NCBI GenBank assembly: GCA_963930775.1
Contig: OZ005699.1
Coordinates: forward strand, 372,001 to 436,000
Source: Cliona cf. orientalis
Taxonomy: Eukaryota > Porifera > Demospongiae > Clionaida > Clionaidae
Length of the DNA: 64,000 bases
Direction of reading: 5' to 3'
A program made the translations under genes and the position numbers. The notes under the pieces are model-generated. The model saw only the letters and a list, made by a program, of their open reading frames with translations, had not been told where the DNA came from and did no database searches. Shown one piece after another: positions 12,335 to 22,481 of the stretch. The first letter of the stretch is position 1. Every line of letters begins with the position of its first letter.

Positions 12335-15330
12335 TTAATGTCCACCACTGTACTCGAAGAAGACAAGACTGGCAGCCATGATGAACATGCCAATGATGAA
12401 GCAACTGGTCACCACCAATCCGTGCTTATCAAACCTGCGAGCGGTTGGTAGAAGATCCTTCAGAGCAACTATGACCATCATTCCACCGACCAAGCCAAAT
12501 ATGAAGCCATAAGCAAGAGGACCGAAGACGTCTTTTAAGATCAGAAAGGCAAGCAGTGCTCCTGTGAGAGTCACAGAGTACACGACATTGTGACAGTGAG
12601 TGTGCCAGGCGGCACATGACATAATATTATGTTGTTATACATGATTACTATGGAGCTTAATTTGTGCCAAAAATACAACTTCAGCTAAAGCTAGCTACCG
12701 CTACTGCTACATCATCCTATAATTCGCTACACCCTCTGCTACTGCATCCGCATTCAGCCGTCCGCTACTGTGTCCGCTACCGAGTCCGCTACTTCATCCG
12801 CATTCAGCCGTCCGCTACTGAGTCCGCTACCGAGTCTGCTACTTCATCCGCATTCAGCCGTCCGCTACTGAGTCCGCTACTGTAACGTTAAAGCGCATGC
12901 GCGTACAAGATTGTACCTTGCGAGTGAAGTTCTTGCACGCAGCATAACAGACGTGACATGCATCAATGGTGACGGTTAATAGCTTCGTCCCCCATTTGGT
13001 TGTTGCCATTGTAAAAAGATGGTTACTATAATGATTATAGAGGATATGGAAGCCACGCCCACCACTGCAGGCCATGCATGTTATGGTAAGACTGTGCATG
13101 AACAAATAATTACCTGGCAAGAATATAAAAGTGTGAACGACTGTTCAGCAATTTGTGTAGCTATAATAGTATAATATATATAGCACACAGATTTTAGATC
13201 TCTATATATAGCTAGTAGCTAACCATCGTCACCATTGATACATGCCACGTATATTATGCTGCGTGCGAGAACTTCGCTTATATTAAATATTATGCACATG
13301 CGCTTTAATGGATCTGAGTCTAGTGGACACAGCAGCGATACTGATGCAGTAGCGGAAGGCTGAATGGGGATGCAGTAGCGGACTCGGTAGCGGACGGCCG
13401 AATGCGGATGCAGTAGCGGACTCGGTAGCGGACACAGTAGTGGACAGCTGAATGCGGATGCAGTAGCGGACAGCGAAACGCGGATGCAGTAGCAGATGGT
13501 GTAGCGAATTAGGATGAAGTAGCAGTAGTGGTAGCTTTAGCTGAAGTTGTATTTTTGGCACAGATTAAGCTCCATAGATTACGCATAATATATAGCTCAG
13601 TTAAGCATTGTGCAAGTGTGATATTATTAGCTCATCACAGCTAACACAGAATGGCTAGTTCAGCTCACTGAGCAATACGCATTGTAGCAGTGAACAAGTC
13701 TATAGTACTTAGACACAATCAAGGACTGTAGAAAAGAAATGAAATTAATTCTCACCAAAAGGTTCAGAGACTCCAGAGAGAAAAGCCCAGAGAAGTCCTT
13801 TCCACTTCTTCCCGGTGGCATAGAAGATGGGAATAGAAACACTGGCACCTTTTGATAATACAATCATGGATCAAGCTAAACATTGGCCTAGGAACGAGGC
13901 TATAAGTTTATAATAATATTATAAGCTAACTCTTTAATAGACATGGCGTAATCATTATTGTTGCATACCTTCAGGGATGTTGTGCACAGCTATAGCAACG
14001 GCCAGAGCAATTCCAAGCTGGGGTCGGGCCAGGCCAACAATGAAAGTGGCAATCCCTTCAGGAAAGTTGTGGATGGCAATGGCAGCAGCTGCATGACATT
14101 GTATGAGGTAGACATGAATATAATATTAGTCTTGGCATGCAGGTCAGTGACACAGGTGTATGAATGACAAATTATTGTATCAGCCCTCATACCCTGTTTC
14201 ATTTGTGTACAAATACAATGTCATAATTTTATATTGGGCTTGCAACATCTAGCTATACATGTAATCACAAAAATTAATGGTCACCATGCATGCATCAGTA
14301 ATAAATAATGCCCTACCAGTGAACAAGCCCATTCGGTGAAGATCCTTACTAGCATCCTTGCCAAGCAAATCCATCACTTCCTTATACTGCTTGGGATCAA
14401 TTGGAGCAGATTTCTACACAAAGTAACAAACACAATTTTACGAACAGAATCGATTGCTTTACCCCTCCCACATGTGCGGAATAATATTGTAAACATACAC
14501 CTTGCGCATGTGCGTGGGGTAATAAGCATGCCTGTACATGCCATACTATTATTATAGCATTATGAAACACTCACTTCTGAATCATCAGAGTTTTCATCAG
14601 TCATGACAACAATCTCGGACTCAGCAGTCGAATCAAATTTTGTTTCACCAGATTTCTCACTCTCTACAACCACATTAGGGACACCGATTGTTTCCTTCTC
14701 TGCATCACGATCCGCACTCTTTCCCGTCAACTTTGATTTCAGACTTTTCATCATGCTGGGGCACTTCTTTCTTTCATCTTGTTCTTCGAGTTCCCCTTCT
14801 GCTTTTGCTTTCTTTTTGCTCCATGGAGGTCTACAGCCCAGGTCCAGGCCCTGCAAGTAATCTAGGAAGAATTGCAGAATTATCGTGAGCACTATTCCCA
14901 AAAAGAAGCATCCGGTTGAGGCCAGAGTGGCGTGCTCTTGCGTGTGACAACAGAAATATTCGCCAGCTTTGCCAAGAATATCGACAAATGAGATGTAGAC
15001 CATGAAACCTGCAGCTAGGGCCAAGCCAACTGCAAGGAGGGTCACGTTGTTACGTTTGAAGCATGGCAAGAAGGATAAAATAGCACCGATGTTTGTGCAA
15101 AATCCAGCTCCAATTGTGAGGCCAAATGCCAGCCCCACATTGTTACCCTCTGCTTTCTCGCAGGTATCTGGACTGGGGCACTTGCTGTAAGGTGGAGGCT
15201 CTTCTGTGCACTGCTGAGTGCAGTTGTCACAGTAGAGATCCATAAGGCTAGTATTATTGCCCATCTCACTGCAATAGCAGAGATAGGGTAGGCAGGCTAC
15301 CACCAGTGCCAAGGAAATCAGATTCTTCAT
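12335..15330 (-). CDS. ZIP-family (ZupT-like) metal transporter, copy A
   Basis: ZIP proteins move Zn2+ or related divalent metals into the cytosol. Exons, minus strand: 15330-14575, 14413-14317, 14088-13969, 13848-13756, 12561-12335, all phases closing to 430 aa. The start [11 protein letters not shown] begins a signal peptide; longer upstream in-frame starts are less likely. A short ectodomain with a cluster of cysteines (YCDNCTQQC) follows, then TM1-TM3, a long charged cytosolic loop, then the paired metal-binding motifs HNFPEG and HNIPEG, and a last helix pair near [17 protein letters not shown]. Motifs and loop position fit the ZupT/ZIP branch. It is a tandem duplicate of the gene at 15830-18010; its fourth intron is enlarged by a 928-bp fold-back transposon. 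Substrate is inferred from family only. Confidence 0.9.
12649..13576. mobile_element. Fold-back non-autonomous transposon, TATGGAG termini, 6-bp TSD
   Basis: The 928-bp element is flanked by GATTAC direct repeats (12643-12648 and 13577-13582). Its ends are TATGGAGCTTAAT and the complement. The inverted arms run inward about 330 bp each and are packed with a GTCCGCTAC-type subterminal repeat, followed by a matched segment around CACGCAGCATAA. It sits in intron 4 of ZIP copy A; the same intron in copy B is only 189 bp. No believable coding region. Its first 27 bases share the TATGGAG start and a GTGYCAAAAATA block at positions 16-27 with the 10-kb transposon at 33673-43727. Confidence 0.9.
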
Positions 15331-15540
15331 AATTTTTGTCAAGGTTGGTAGCCAAGAAGCGCCACACGATCGCGAGCGAAAAGAAAGAGCTGTGTTGAGT
15401 GGAGAGCCGGCCGAGAACGGATCACAGATTGCGAATCGCTGCTTAATCAGCAACGTCCAGGTGTATGGCGAGCTCACGGTGATTGCGCATGCGTACGCGC
15501 ATGCGCACTCGTGGAGCACGGGATGAACAGTGACATTCCC
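15331..15540 (-). promoter_or_regulatory. Upstream region of ZIP copy A with NRF1-like palindromes
   Basis: About 153 bp upstream of the start codon, 15483-15508 holds two overlapping palindromes of the form TTGCGCATGCG and GCGCATGCGCAC, followed by a GGAGCACGGG block. They resemble the vertebrate NRF1 site. The same arrangement precedes copy B, so the promoter was duplicated with the gene. Factor identity is inferred. Confidence 0.5.
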
Positions 15541-15829
15541 GCGAGTTGCTCCCCCCACACAAATAATCTGGTCAGAATAACTATAATGACAGTGCTAAAA
15601 TTATGTATGCATACATGACTAGCTACAATGTCAGTGTTCATAATGCTGCATGATGATAATAATGTGAATGATAGCACTAAGTGAGGTTGTCCTATAATAT
15701 TATAGCCTATTATTTAGATCTAGCTAATTTTCCGTTCAACTGTTCTATACAGTAATTATAATGATATACGTGTTTAATTTTTTTGCAGTTTTTCTGATAC
15801 GCCGGGGCAAGTTTAACGATGTGAGACAC

Positions 15830-18010
15830 CTAACTAGAACCGCCATACCCAAAGAAGACAAGACTGGCAGCCATGATGAACATGCCAACGATGAAGCAGC
15901 TGGTCACCACCAATCCATGCTTGTCGAACTTGCGAGCTGTCGGCAGAAGGTCCTTCAGTGCAACTATGACCATCATTCCACCGACCAAGCCAAATATGAA
16001 GCCATAGGCAAGAGGACCGAAGACGTCTTTTAAGATCAGAAAGGCAAGCAGTGCTCCTGTGAGAGTGAGTGCATGTGTATGAGAGAGTGTGTGTACATGA
16101 TTGTGCATGTATCAATAGACTAACACAATCTATGACATTGTGTAGTTAAATAATTATCTAGTTTGGCTCATTTGCAGCAGTGAACGAGTGAATGATAACA
16201 ATGTTATTATAGTACTATGATCAAGGGCTATAGAAAAGTTCTTACCGAAAGGTTCTGATATTCCGGAGAGAAAAGCCCAGAGAAGTCCCTTCCACCTCTT
16301 CCCAGTGGCGTAGTAGATGGGAATGGAAACACTGACGCCTTTTGAGGATAATACAATAATACATGCATGGATCAAGCTAAACATTGGAAACACAGGGCCT
16401 AAGGATGAGGCAATACCGTAAATCGCAAATATTTCGATGTTAAAATATTTTCGGACAGCATGGCTTGTGCGAAAATTAAACGCTCGAAATACATTAACGA
16501 CAATGCGGTACAGGGTCGTTTGTCCGAAAATTATTTATTGCGAAAAATTATCGCATGAAATATTTTAGACACGAAATATTCGCGATTTACGGTATAATCT
16601 TCAGAAATGATAACTCTAGATGCAGCATAATAATACTTATTGTTGCATACCTTCAGGGATGTTGTGCACAGCTATAGCAACGGCCAGAGCAATTCCAAGC
16701 TGGGGTCGGGCCAGGCCAACGATGAAAGTGGCAATCCCTTCAGGAAAGTTGTGGATGGCAATGGCAGCAGCTGCATGAGATATATATGTATGCATGATAT
16801 TGTATTAGTCTCGGGATGCAGATCAGTGCCACATGCAGGTGGATGAACAGGGTATCTAAATCCATAAAGACAAATATTATTATTATTGTACAAGCCCTCT
16901 AAGAGTCTTAGCTACCTATGTTTCATTTGTAGGGATTGCATCATCTAGCTATACGTGTAATCACAAAATGGTCACCATGCATGCATTATTATCTCCTACC
17001 AGTGAATAAGCCCATTCGGTGAAGATCCTTAGCATCCCCTTTGCCAAGCAAGTCCATGACTTCCTCATACTGCTTGGGATCAATATCAACTTCAGGTTTC
17101 TATAGAAAGTAATAGGTCACAATCTTAATGCACAGAACCGATTGCTTTACCTCTTGAGCATGCACAAGGTAATAAAAATATCCAGGCTTGCGCATGCAGT
17201 GGCACGCGGGATAATAAGCATGCACCTGCCACACCATTACTAATATGATGAGACACTCACTTTGTCAGAGTCTTCATCAGTCATGACAACAATCTCAGAC
17301 TCGGCAGTCGAATCAAATTTTGTTTCACCAGATTTCTCACTCTCTACAACCACATTAGGGACACCGATTGTTTCCTTCTCTGTATCACGATCCGCACTCT
17401 TTCCTGTCAACTTTGATTTCAGACTTTTCATCATGCTGGGGTACGTCTTTCTTTCATCTTGTTCTTCGAGTTCCCCTTCTGCTTTTGCTTTCTTTTTGCT
17501 CCACGGAAGTCTACAGCCCAGGTCCAGGCCCTGCAAGGCATCTAGGATGAATTGCAGAACCAACGTGAGCACTATTCCCAAAAAGAAGCATCCGGTTGCG
17601 GCCAGATCTGCATGATCTTGCGTGTGACAGCAGAAATATTCGCCAGCTTTGCCAAGAATATCGACGAATGATATGTAGACCATGAAACCTGCAGCTAGGG
17701 CCAAGCCAACTGCAAGGAGGGTCACGTTGTTACGTTTGAAGCATGGCAAGAAGGCCAAAATAGCACCGATGTTTGTGCAAAATCCAGCTCCAATTGTGAG
17801 GCCGAACGCCAGCCCCACATTGTTACCCTCTGCTTTCTTGCAGAAATCTGGACTGGGGCACTCGCTGTATGGTGGAGGCTCTTCTGTGCACTGCTGAGTG
17901 CAGTTGTCACAGTAGAGTTCCATAAGGCTAGTATTATTGCCCATCTCACTGCAATAGCAGAGATAGGGTAGGCAGACTACCACCAGCGCCAAGGAGATCA
18001 GATTCTTCAT
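15830..18010 (-). CDS. ZIP-family (ZupT-like) metal transporter, copy B
   Basis: Tandem paralogue of copy A. Exons, minus strand: 18010-17261, 17099-17000, 16770-16651, 16338-16246, 16056-15830, giving 429 aa with all phases closed. Intron positions and phases match copy A. The order is signal peptide, cysteine-rich short ectodomain, three membrane segments, charged cytosolic loop, HNFPEG and HNIPEG metal-site motifs, and the last membrane helices ending FFGYGGSS. The two proteins differ mainly at the N-terminus, the loop, the short segment after the loop ([14 protein letters not shown] versus [13 protein letters not shown]) and the C-terminal residues. Intron 3 holds a MITE at 16414-16594 that copy A lacks. 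Probably both are plasma-membrane or vesicular zinc transporters. Confidence 0.9.
16414..16594. mobile_element. MITE with TACCGTA termini, copy 3 (CGAAAATATT family)
   Basis: Termini TACCGTAAATCGCAAATATT and its imperfect complement ending CGCGATTTACGGTA bound a 181-bp AT-rich interior with an inverted copy of the ACGACCC...TACCGCA core seen in copy 1. It is absent from the matching intron of the sister ZIP gene, which dates it after the duplication, or lost from the sister. Confidence 0.8.
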
Positions 18011-18240
18011 TTTGTCATCAAGGTGAAGATTGGTAGTCAGATCAAGAAGTGCCGCACGATCACGAGCGAGGAGAAAGAGCTGAAAGAAGCGTTGAGCGGA
18101 GAGCCGAGAACAGACCACAGATTGTGAAATATCGCCGCTTAAATACTACACGATGAGGTGTACAGCAAGCTCGGCGATTGCGCATGCGTATATTATATGC
18201 GATTGCGCATGCGCACTCATGGAGCACGGGCCATTAACGT
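18011..18240 (-). promoter_or_regulatory. Upstream region of ZIP copy B with NRF1-like palindromes
   Basis: TTGCGCATGCG at 18178-18188 and TTGCGCATGCGCAC at 18203-18216 lie about 170-205 bp upstream of the start codon, followed by a GGAGCACGGG block as in copy A. The two sites are separated by an extra AT-rich insert compared with copy A. Confidence 0.5.
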
Positions 18241-19106
18241 GGAGCAGTTGAGTTGAGACACGCCGGCTCATAACAATGTAACGTATCGGGTTATCGTTGG
18301 AGGGTACTGAATTCATTGGAGCGGCCCGACATAGTGGCCCAGTGTAAGAGGGTGAAAAGGTGCTCCTGTCTCTGTGTCGTGCTCAAGTTCTCTTGGAACA
18401 TTTGAATGAGTATCGTGTTCTAATGACATTCATTCCTCTCGACATGCTCATACACCAAGAGCATTGATGTGGGTATCACTATTCGGTCACCTAATTATTA
18501 AGATCGGCTATTGAAGTATTGAATTTTACCCGATTTGACATAATAGGGCTGGACAAGATCCTTTTGTATTATAGTGCTATACCAAAAAGTCAGTTGACTT
18601 TTTAAAAAAATTAATTATAGTTATCTCACTTGGTTAATTACCATCACAATATTATTGTCAGTGACCACATCCCTAGCTAGTAGCTTCCTTGTATTTATAT
18701 TATGGTAATGGGTCACTAAGTATGTAAGTAGCATACTTAAGTTATGTAATGTTATGTAATCACCGAATGCTTTGAAGTGGTGTGTATAATTTGAAAAAAT
18801 TAATGAAATAAAATTTAATGATGAACTTCAAAGTATTTACATAATCATTTTGTGCCAAATTTCACGATTCGATATTATACCCTTACTGGCTTGTGTTTTT
18901 AAATCACTACTAGGGATGCAATAACCAGTAGCTACCAATAACAAGCGTTATTGGTAGCTACTGCGCGTGACGTGCATGATTGAGCAGAATCAAAGAAAGT
19001 AAGAAAATTGATCTTTTAATAGAAGAAGAAAATTTATCATCGCATTAGTAACTTCCATGACAGTAGTATAATAATAATATTTTATGCATGCTTTAATAAT
19101 AAGTCA
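18241..19106. other. Intergenic stretch between ZIP copy B and CCDC148
   Basis: AT-rich and without a supportable exon. It holds a perfect hairpin at 18926-18963 (17-bp arms, 4-base loop) and otherwise nothing recognised. Confidence 0.6.
18926..18963. repeat. Perfect 17-bp hairpin
   Basis: CAGTAGCTACCAATAAC, loop AAGC, then its exact complement. It lies about 180 bp beyond the CCDC148 stop codon, so it could be in the 3' untranslated region of that gene. Confidence 0.85.
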
Positions 19107-22100
19107 TTAGTCTCTGAACAGTGATGAGAGCTGGTCGGGTCTGGGGGGTTGGGAGGAAGGGAGGGAGGCAAGAATGCGGCGACCGTAGCCCGTCGTGTGC
19201 AGCCCCGCCTTCCTCAGTGCCTCGCCCATCTTGAACCGGAGGTCAGAGGTCACCTTGACATCGGTGAAGGTATGAAGAGGGAATAGCGGCTGCTGAAGTT
19301 CGAATTCGGGTCGAAGGTCACAGAGGGCCTCCTGCCGGGCATGGGTGGACTGTACATGTACACACAGAGACACATTATAGTCATACAAAAATTATTAATG
19401 TTACTTATTAATGCTGCACCTTTGTTTCTCTGAGAACTCTTAGAGGATCAGTGGCAACGTTAACTTGTACCTGTTGAAGAAAAAGTTTTGGTATAGTGTA
19501 GAAAGTTTTATGGACCGTATATTATTATATTCGTGTAAATTAATCTGGTAGACTAGTTGAGCAGCTGAAAAAGATTAATAATGCAGCAAAGTGCAAATTA
19601 TATCATTATGGGCAATCCTACGTTGTACCTGTTGTCTTAATTCTGCTAATCTCCTTTCCCTCTTTCTCTCTTCCTCCATCATCTTAGCCTCTCTCTCCCT
19701 CCTCTCCACCTCTCTCTCCCCCTCCAACATCTGCCTGAACTCCACCCTTTCTCTGTCATGCTTAAGCCTCTTCTTTCTCTCACTCTCCACCAGTTGCTCC
19801 CTCTCAGCGGCTGCTTCTCTCTCTAGCTCATTACATCGCTCGATGTCCGCACGGTAAGCTTGAATCTTGACCTTTTCTTTCTCTCGTTGGATTCGCTTCT
19901 GGGTCTCTTCGAGCTGCTTTTTGTGCTGCTCCTCAGCGTAGCGTTGAGCTTCTAGCTCGGCTTCAGCGCGTGCTGATTCTAGCCTCGCTCTACGCCATGC
20001 AGATACCTACGATAACGGTCAATTTTTGAATTCAGTTCGTTGTACGGAGTACATATTATAGCAGCAAAAAAATTTGCAAGAAGGCCCAGTAAAGTGTACA
20101 AAACTACCTATAACTATGCAGCTACTGGAGATAATAGTGGTAAAGTATTTAATACACAGATAAGCATATAAAACCATCCTTGAACTGAAGAGTTCCCTAG
20201 ATCATGTACCGTAGATCGGGATATTTTCGCCAGTAAAATATTTTGCTTGTAAATTTTTCATATAGTCTAAATTTCGTCGCCAGACTATAGCGATCACAAA
20301 ATTTAATAGGTACATACTATTTTGCGTGTTTAATTTTCATCGGAAAAGGTTATCAATAAAAAATTTTTAACGGCGAATATTTCGCGATCTACGGTATCTA
20401 TAACATCACCCGCACAACTCACCTTCTCACAAAGTTCTCTGCAGAGCTCCAGCTGCCTCCCTCTCTCCTCCCTTGCTAGCTTCTTGGCTTCGTACTCTCT
20501 CCCAGCCTCGGCAAAGGCGGCCGCGACCCTGGCTAGCAGCTCTCTCCTGCTCTGTTCCCAGCTCCTTAGGTAGGTCTTCTTCATGTTGTCGTAATGTGTC
20601 TTTGCACTGCACCAGCTTTCGTGTGCGACCTGAAGTGGTATCATATGACTACTTCATGCAGGGAAGTCAACTACATGTATATAGATCATACAAAACGATA
20701 CATATTATGTATCATAGGATTTTAGTTGTGAGTTTCTACGTGAAAATTTTTGCTGGATAAAAATTTCGTCAAGCCCAGCTACATTGGGGGATTATGTGAA
20801 AATTTTTGCTGGATAAAAATTTTGTCAAGCCCAGCTACATTGGGGGATTATGTGAAAATTTTCGCTGGATAAAAATTTCGTCAAGCCCAGCTATATTGGG
20901 GGATTACAAACACAGACTTACTATGTCCGCCCTGGACTTGGATGGTAGCTCTCTTTTCACTCTGTCGATGACCACAGCCCTTCTGTTGGGCAAAGCAGAG
21001 GAGGAGGAGGAGGAGGAAGGATACTGCTCCATGATCAACTGATACTTCTCTGCATCGTACCTGCTCCACCCTCCATACTCACAGCAGCTGCAGAGAGGGG
21101 AAAAAAGCAATCTTAGTCATTCAGATTTATCTCTCTGACATTTGTACTTAGAATAATATTGTGTATGCCATGATAGTCCTATGAATTAAGATATCTGGAT
21201 TCTTGGTTGGATAAATAGATACCAATCTGCATAGCAAGTACGCTTATTATTATTCTATTCTGCCAGTGTTGGCGAAATAAGAATGAGCGTACTTGCTATG
21301 CAGATTAGTCCTATGAATTGGCCTACTATTGATATGTACATGTAGCTATGGTAACTTTAAACGAGGCCACTGCTCTCAAGGTTAATGCTTTAATTTTTTT
21401 GGTATAGTGAAATACACACCGCAACACTTCCTCGTTAGATTGTTTTAGCTGACTCAGGAGAGTGCGGTAGTGATCATCAACCATCAGGAACTCTTGCAAA
21501 GCAGACTCCTTTAGCTCGACATCTGGACACTCCAAATCTATAGCCTCTTGGGGGATTCCCCTATCATCAATAATTGCATCATGTGACGGATGACTTTCCG
21601 ATAAAAAACCATCCAGTTCCAACTGCAACATATCATACTCCGCTTCCAGAAGCTCTTGGATTCTATTCTGCTGCTCCTTGACCAATTTCAACTGTTCCAA
21701 AATCTCCTCGTGGCCTTGAAGTTTCGCTACAGAGGACTGATCCCTGTCCTCTTCGGGGGAGCTATTTCCATGGAGCCAGCCTTTCAGATCAATCCGCAGT
21801 GACCAGATTGGCTCCACAGTCTCTCTTTCAAAATCCGTCCTCTCATTGTAGAGCTGAGATTCGAGATCGGTGCATTCGAGCACAAAGGCTTTTAAGCTTT
21901 CATCGCCACTGTCTTCTAGTTGCTTGCTCTTCCACATTTCTACTTCGATTTGATACTTGACCTTTGCACTGACCAGCTGGGCATGCATCCTGTCCCAAGC
22001 TTCATGGTGGGTCTTGAGAAGAGAATTTTCTTTCGAATCCTTGCTAGTTTTCGATAGTTTCTTGACTCTTTTCAGCTGTTTTTGTCCGCTGGCCCTGTGC

Positions 22101-22320
22101 TGCTTAACGCTCGCCAATAGATGGTCGTAATCCACCTGCTTGATGTTGTTCTTGGTCACACCGGCGAGGTAGCCACCAACTAGCTTAGCTGAGGAAGGAG
22201 ATAACTTCTAATTAATGCGCACCCAAAATACCGCCTCTATAAGCTACCTTCATTGTTTGTTGTCTTGAAAGTACTGGCTTTGTGACTCGCTAAGAAGGCT
22301 CGAAGGTCTCTTCCACTCAT
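19107..22320 (-). CDS. CCDC148: Coiled-coil domain-containing protein 148 homologue
   Basis: CCDC148 is a conserved coiled-coil protein of uncertain function. Exons, minus strand: 22320-22248, 22188-21420, 21087-20922, 20629-20423, 20006-19629, 19470-19420, 19349-19107, giving 628 aa with every phase closed, near the roughly 590 aa I recall for human. Landmarks shared with the human protein: the VDYDHLLA-type N-terminal block, LECPDVELKESALQEF, the SKSRADI segment, a long Glu/Arg-rich coiled coil in the fifth exon, and the C-terminal block QQPLFPLHTF...LRFKMGEALRKAGLH...PPRPD. Introns hold a MITE (20207-20396), three 56-bp repeats (20740-20907) and a long hairpin (21224-21306). It is head-to-head with the GALNT gene, starts 161 bp apart. 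Confidence 0.92.
20207..20396. mobile_element. MITE with TACCGTA termini, copy 4 (GGATATTTTCGCC family)
   Basis: Ends TACCGTAGATCGGGATATTT and GCGATCTACGGTA in inverted orientation. The interior AAATATTTTGCTTGTAAATT followed by AATTTCGTCGCCAGACT matches the reverse complement of the copy at 55735-55912. It lies in a CCDC148 intron, close to the donor of the fourth exon. Confidence 0.8.
20740..20907. repeat. Three tandem 56-bp repeats
   Basis: Three nearly identical copies (20740-20795, 20796-20851, 20852-20907) contain GTGAAAATTT, TGCTGGATAAAAATTT and CAAGCCCAGCTACATTGGGG. The array ends within 15 bp of a CCDC148 donor site at 20921. A fragment with CAAGCCCAGCTATAT recurs at about 41981. Confidence 0.9.
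21224..21306. repeat. Long hairpin with 21-bp perfect arms and flanking direct repeat
   Basis: AATCTGCATAGCAAGTACGCT and its exact complement are separated by about 41 bp. Immediately outside, TAGTCCTATGAATT occurs on both sides (about 21174 and 21306), suggesting a small inserted or duplicated unit in the CCDC148 intron. Confidence 0.85.
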
Positions 22321-22481
22321 TCTGCAACCAGCTTTTCAATCGTTGAATCTCTTCACAGAAAAACGGTAAAGATCGACATACGTACATGTACACGCTCAAA
22401 ACTCCGGGTTTTACGGAGATAAACCAGTTGTTTTACGGAAACAATGTGATTCAGTGTTTTTGCTGGGTCTTCACATACAAG
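22321..22481. promoter_or_regulatory. Bidirectional promoter of CCDC148 and GALNT
   Basis: The two start codons face away from each other 161 bp apart, so transcription must start in or near this stretch for both genes. No TATA box or other motif stands out. An upstream in-frame ATG for GALNT at 22386 would put 32 extra residues before the membrane anchor and is less likely than 22482. Confidence 0.55.

Noticed and set aside
12854-13561. Open frames inside the fold-back element (for example 12854-13120 and 13283-13561)
   Set aside because: They run across the inverted arms and subterminal repeats, differ between arms and match no transposase.
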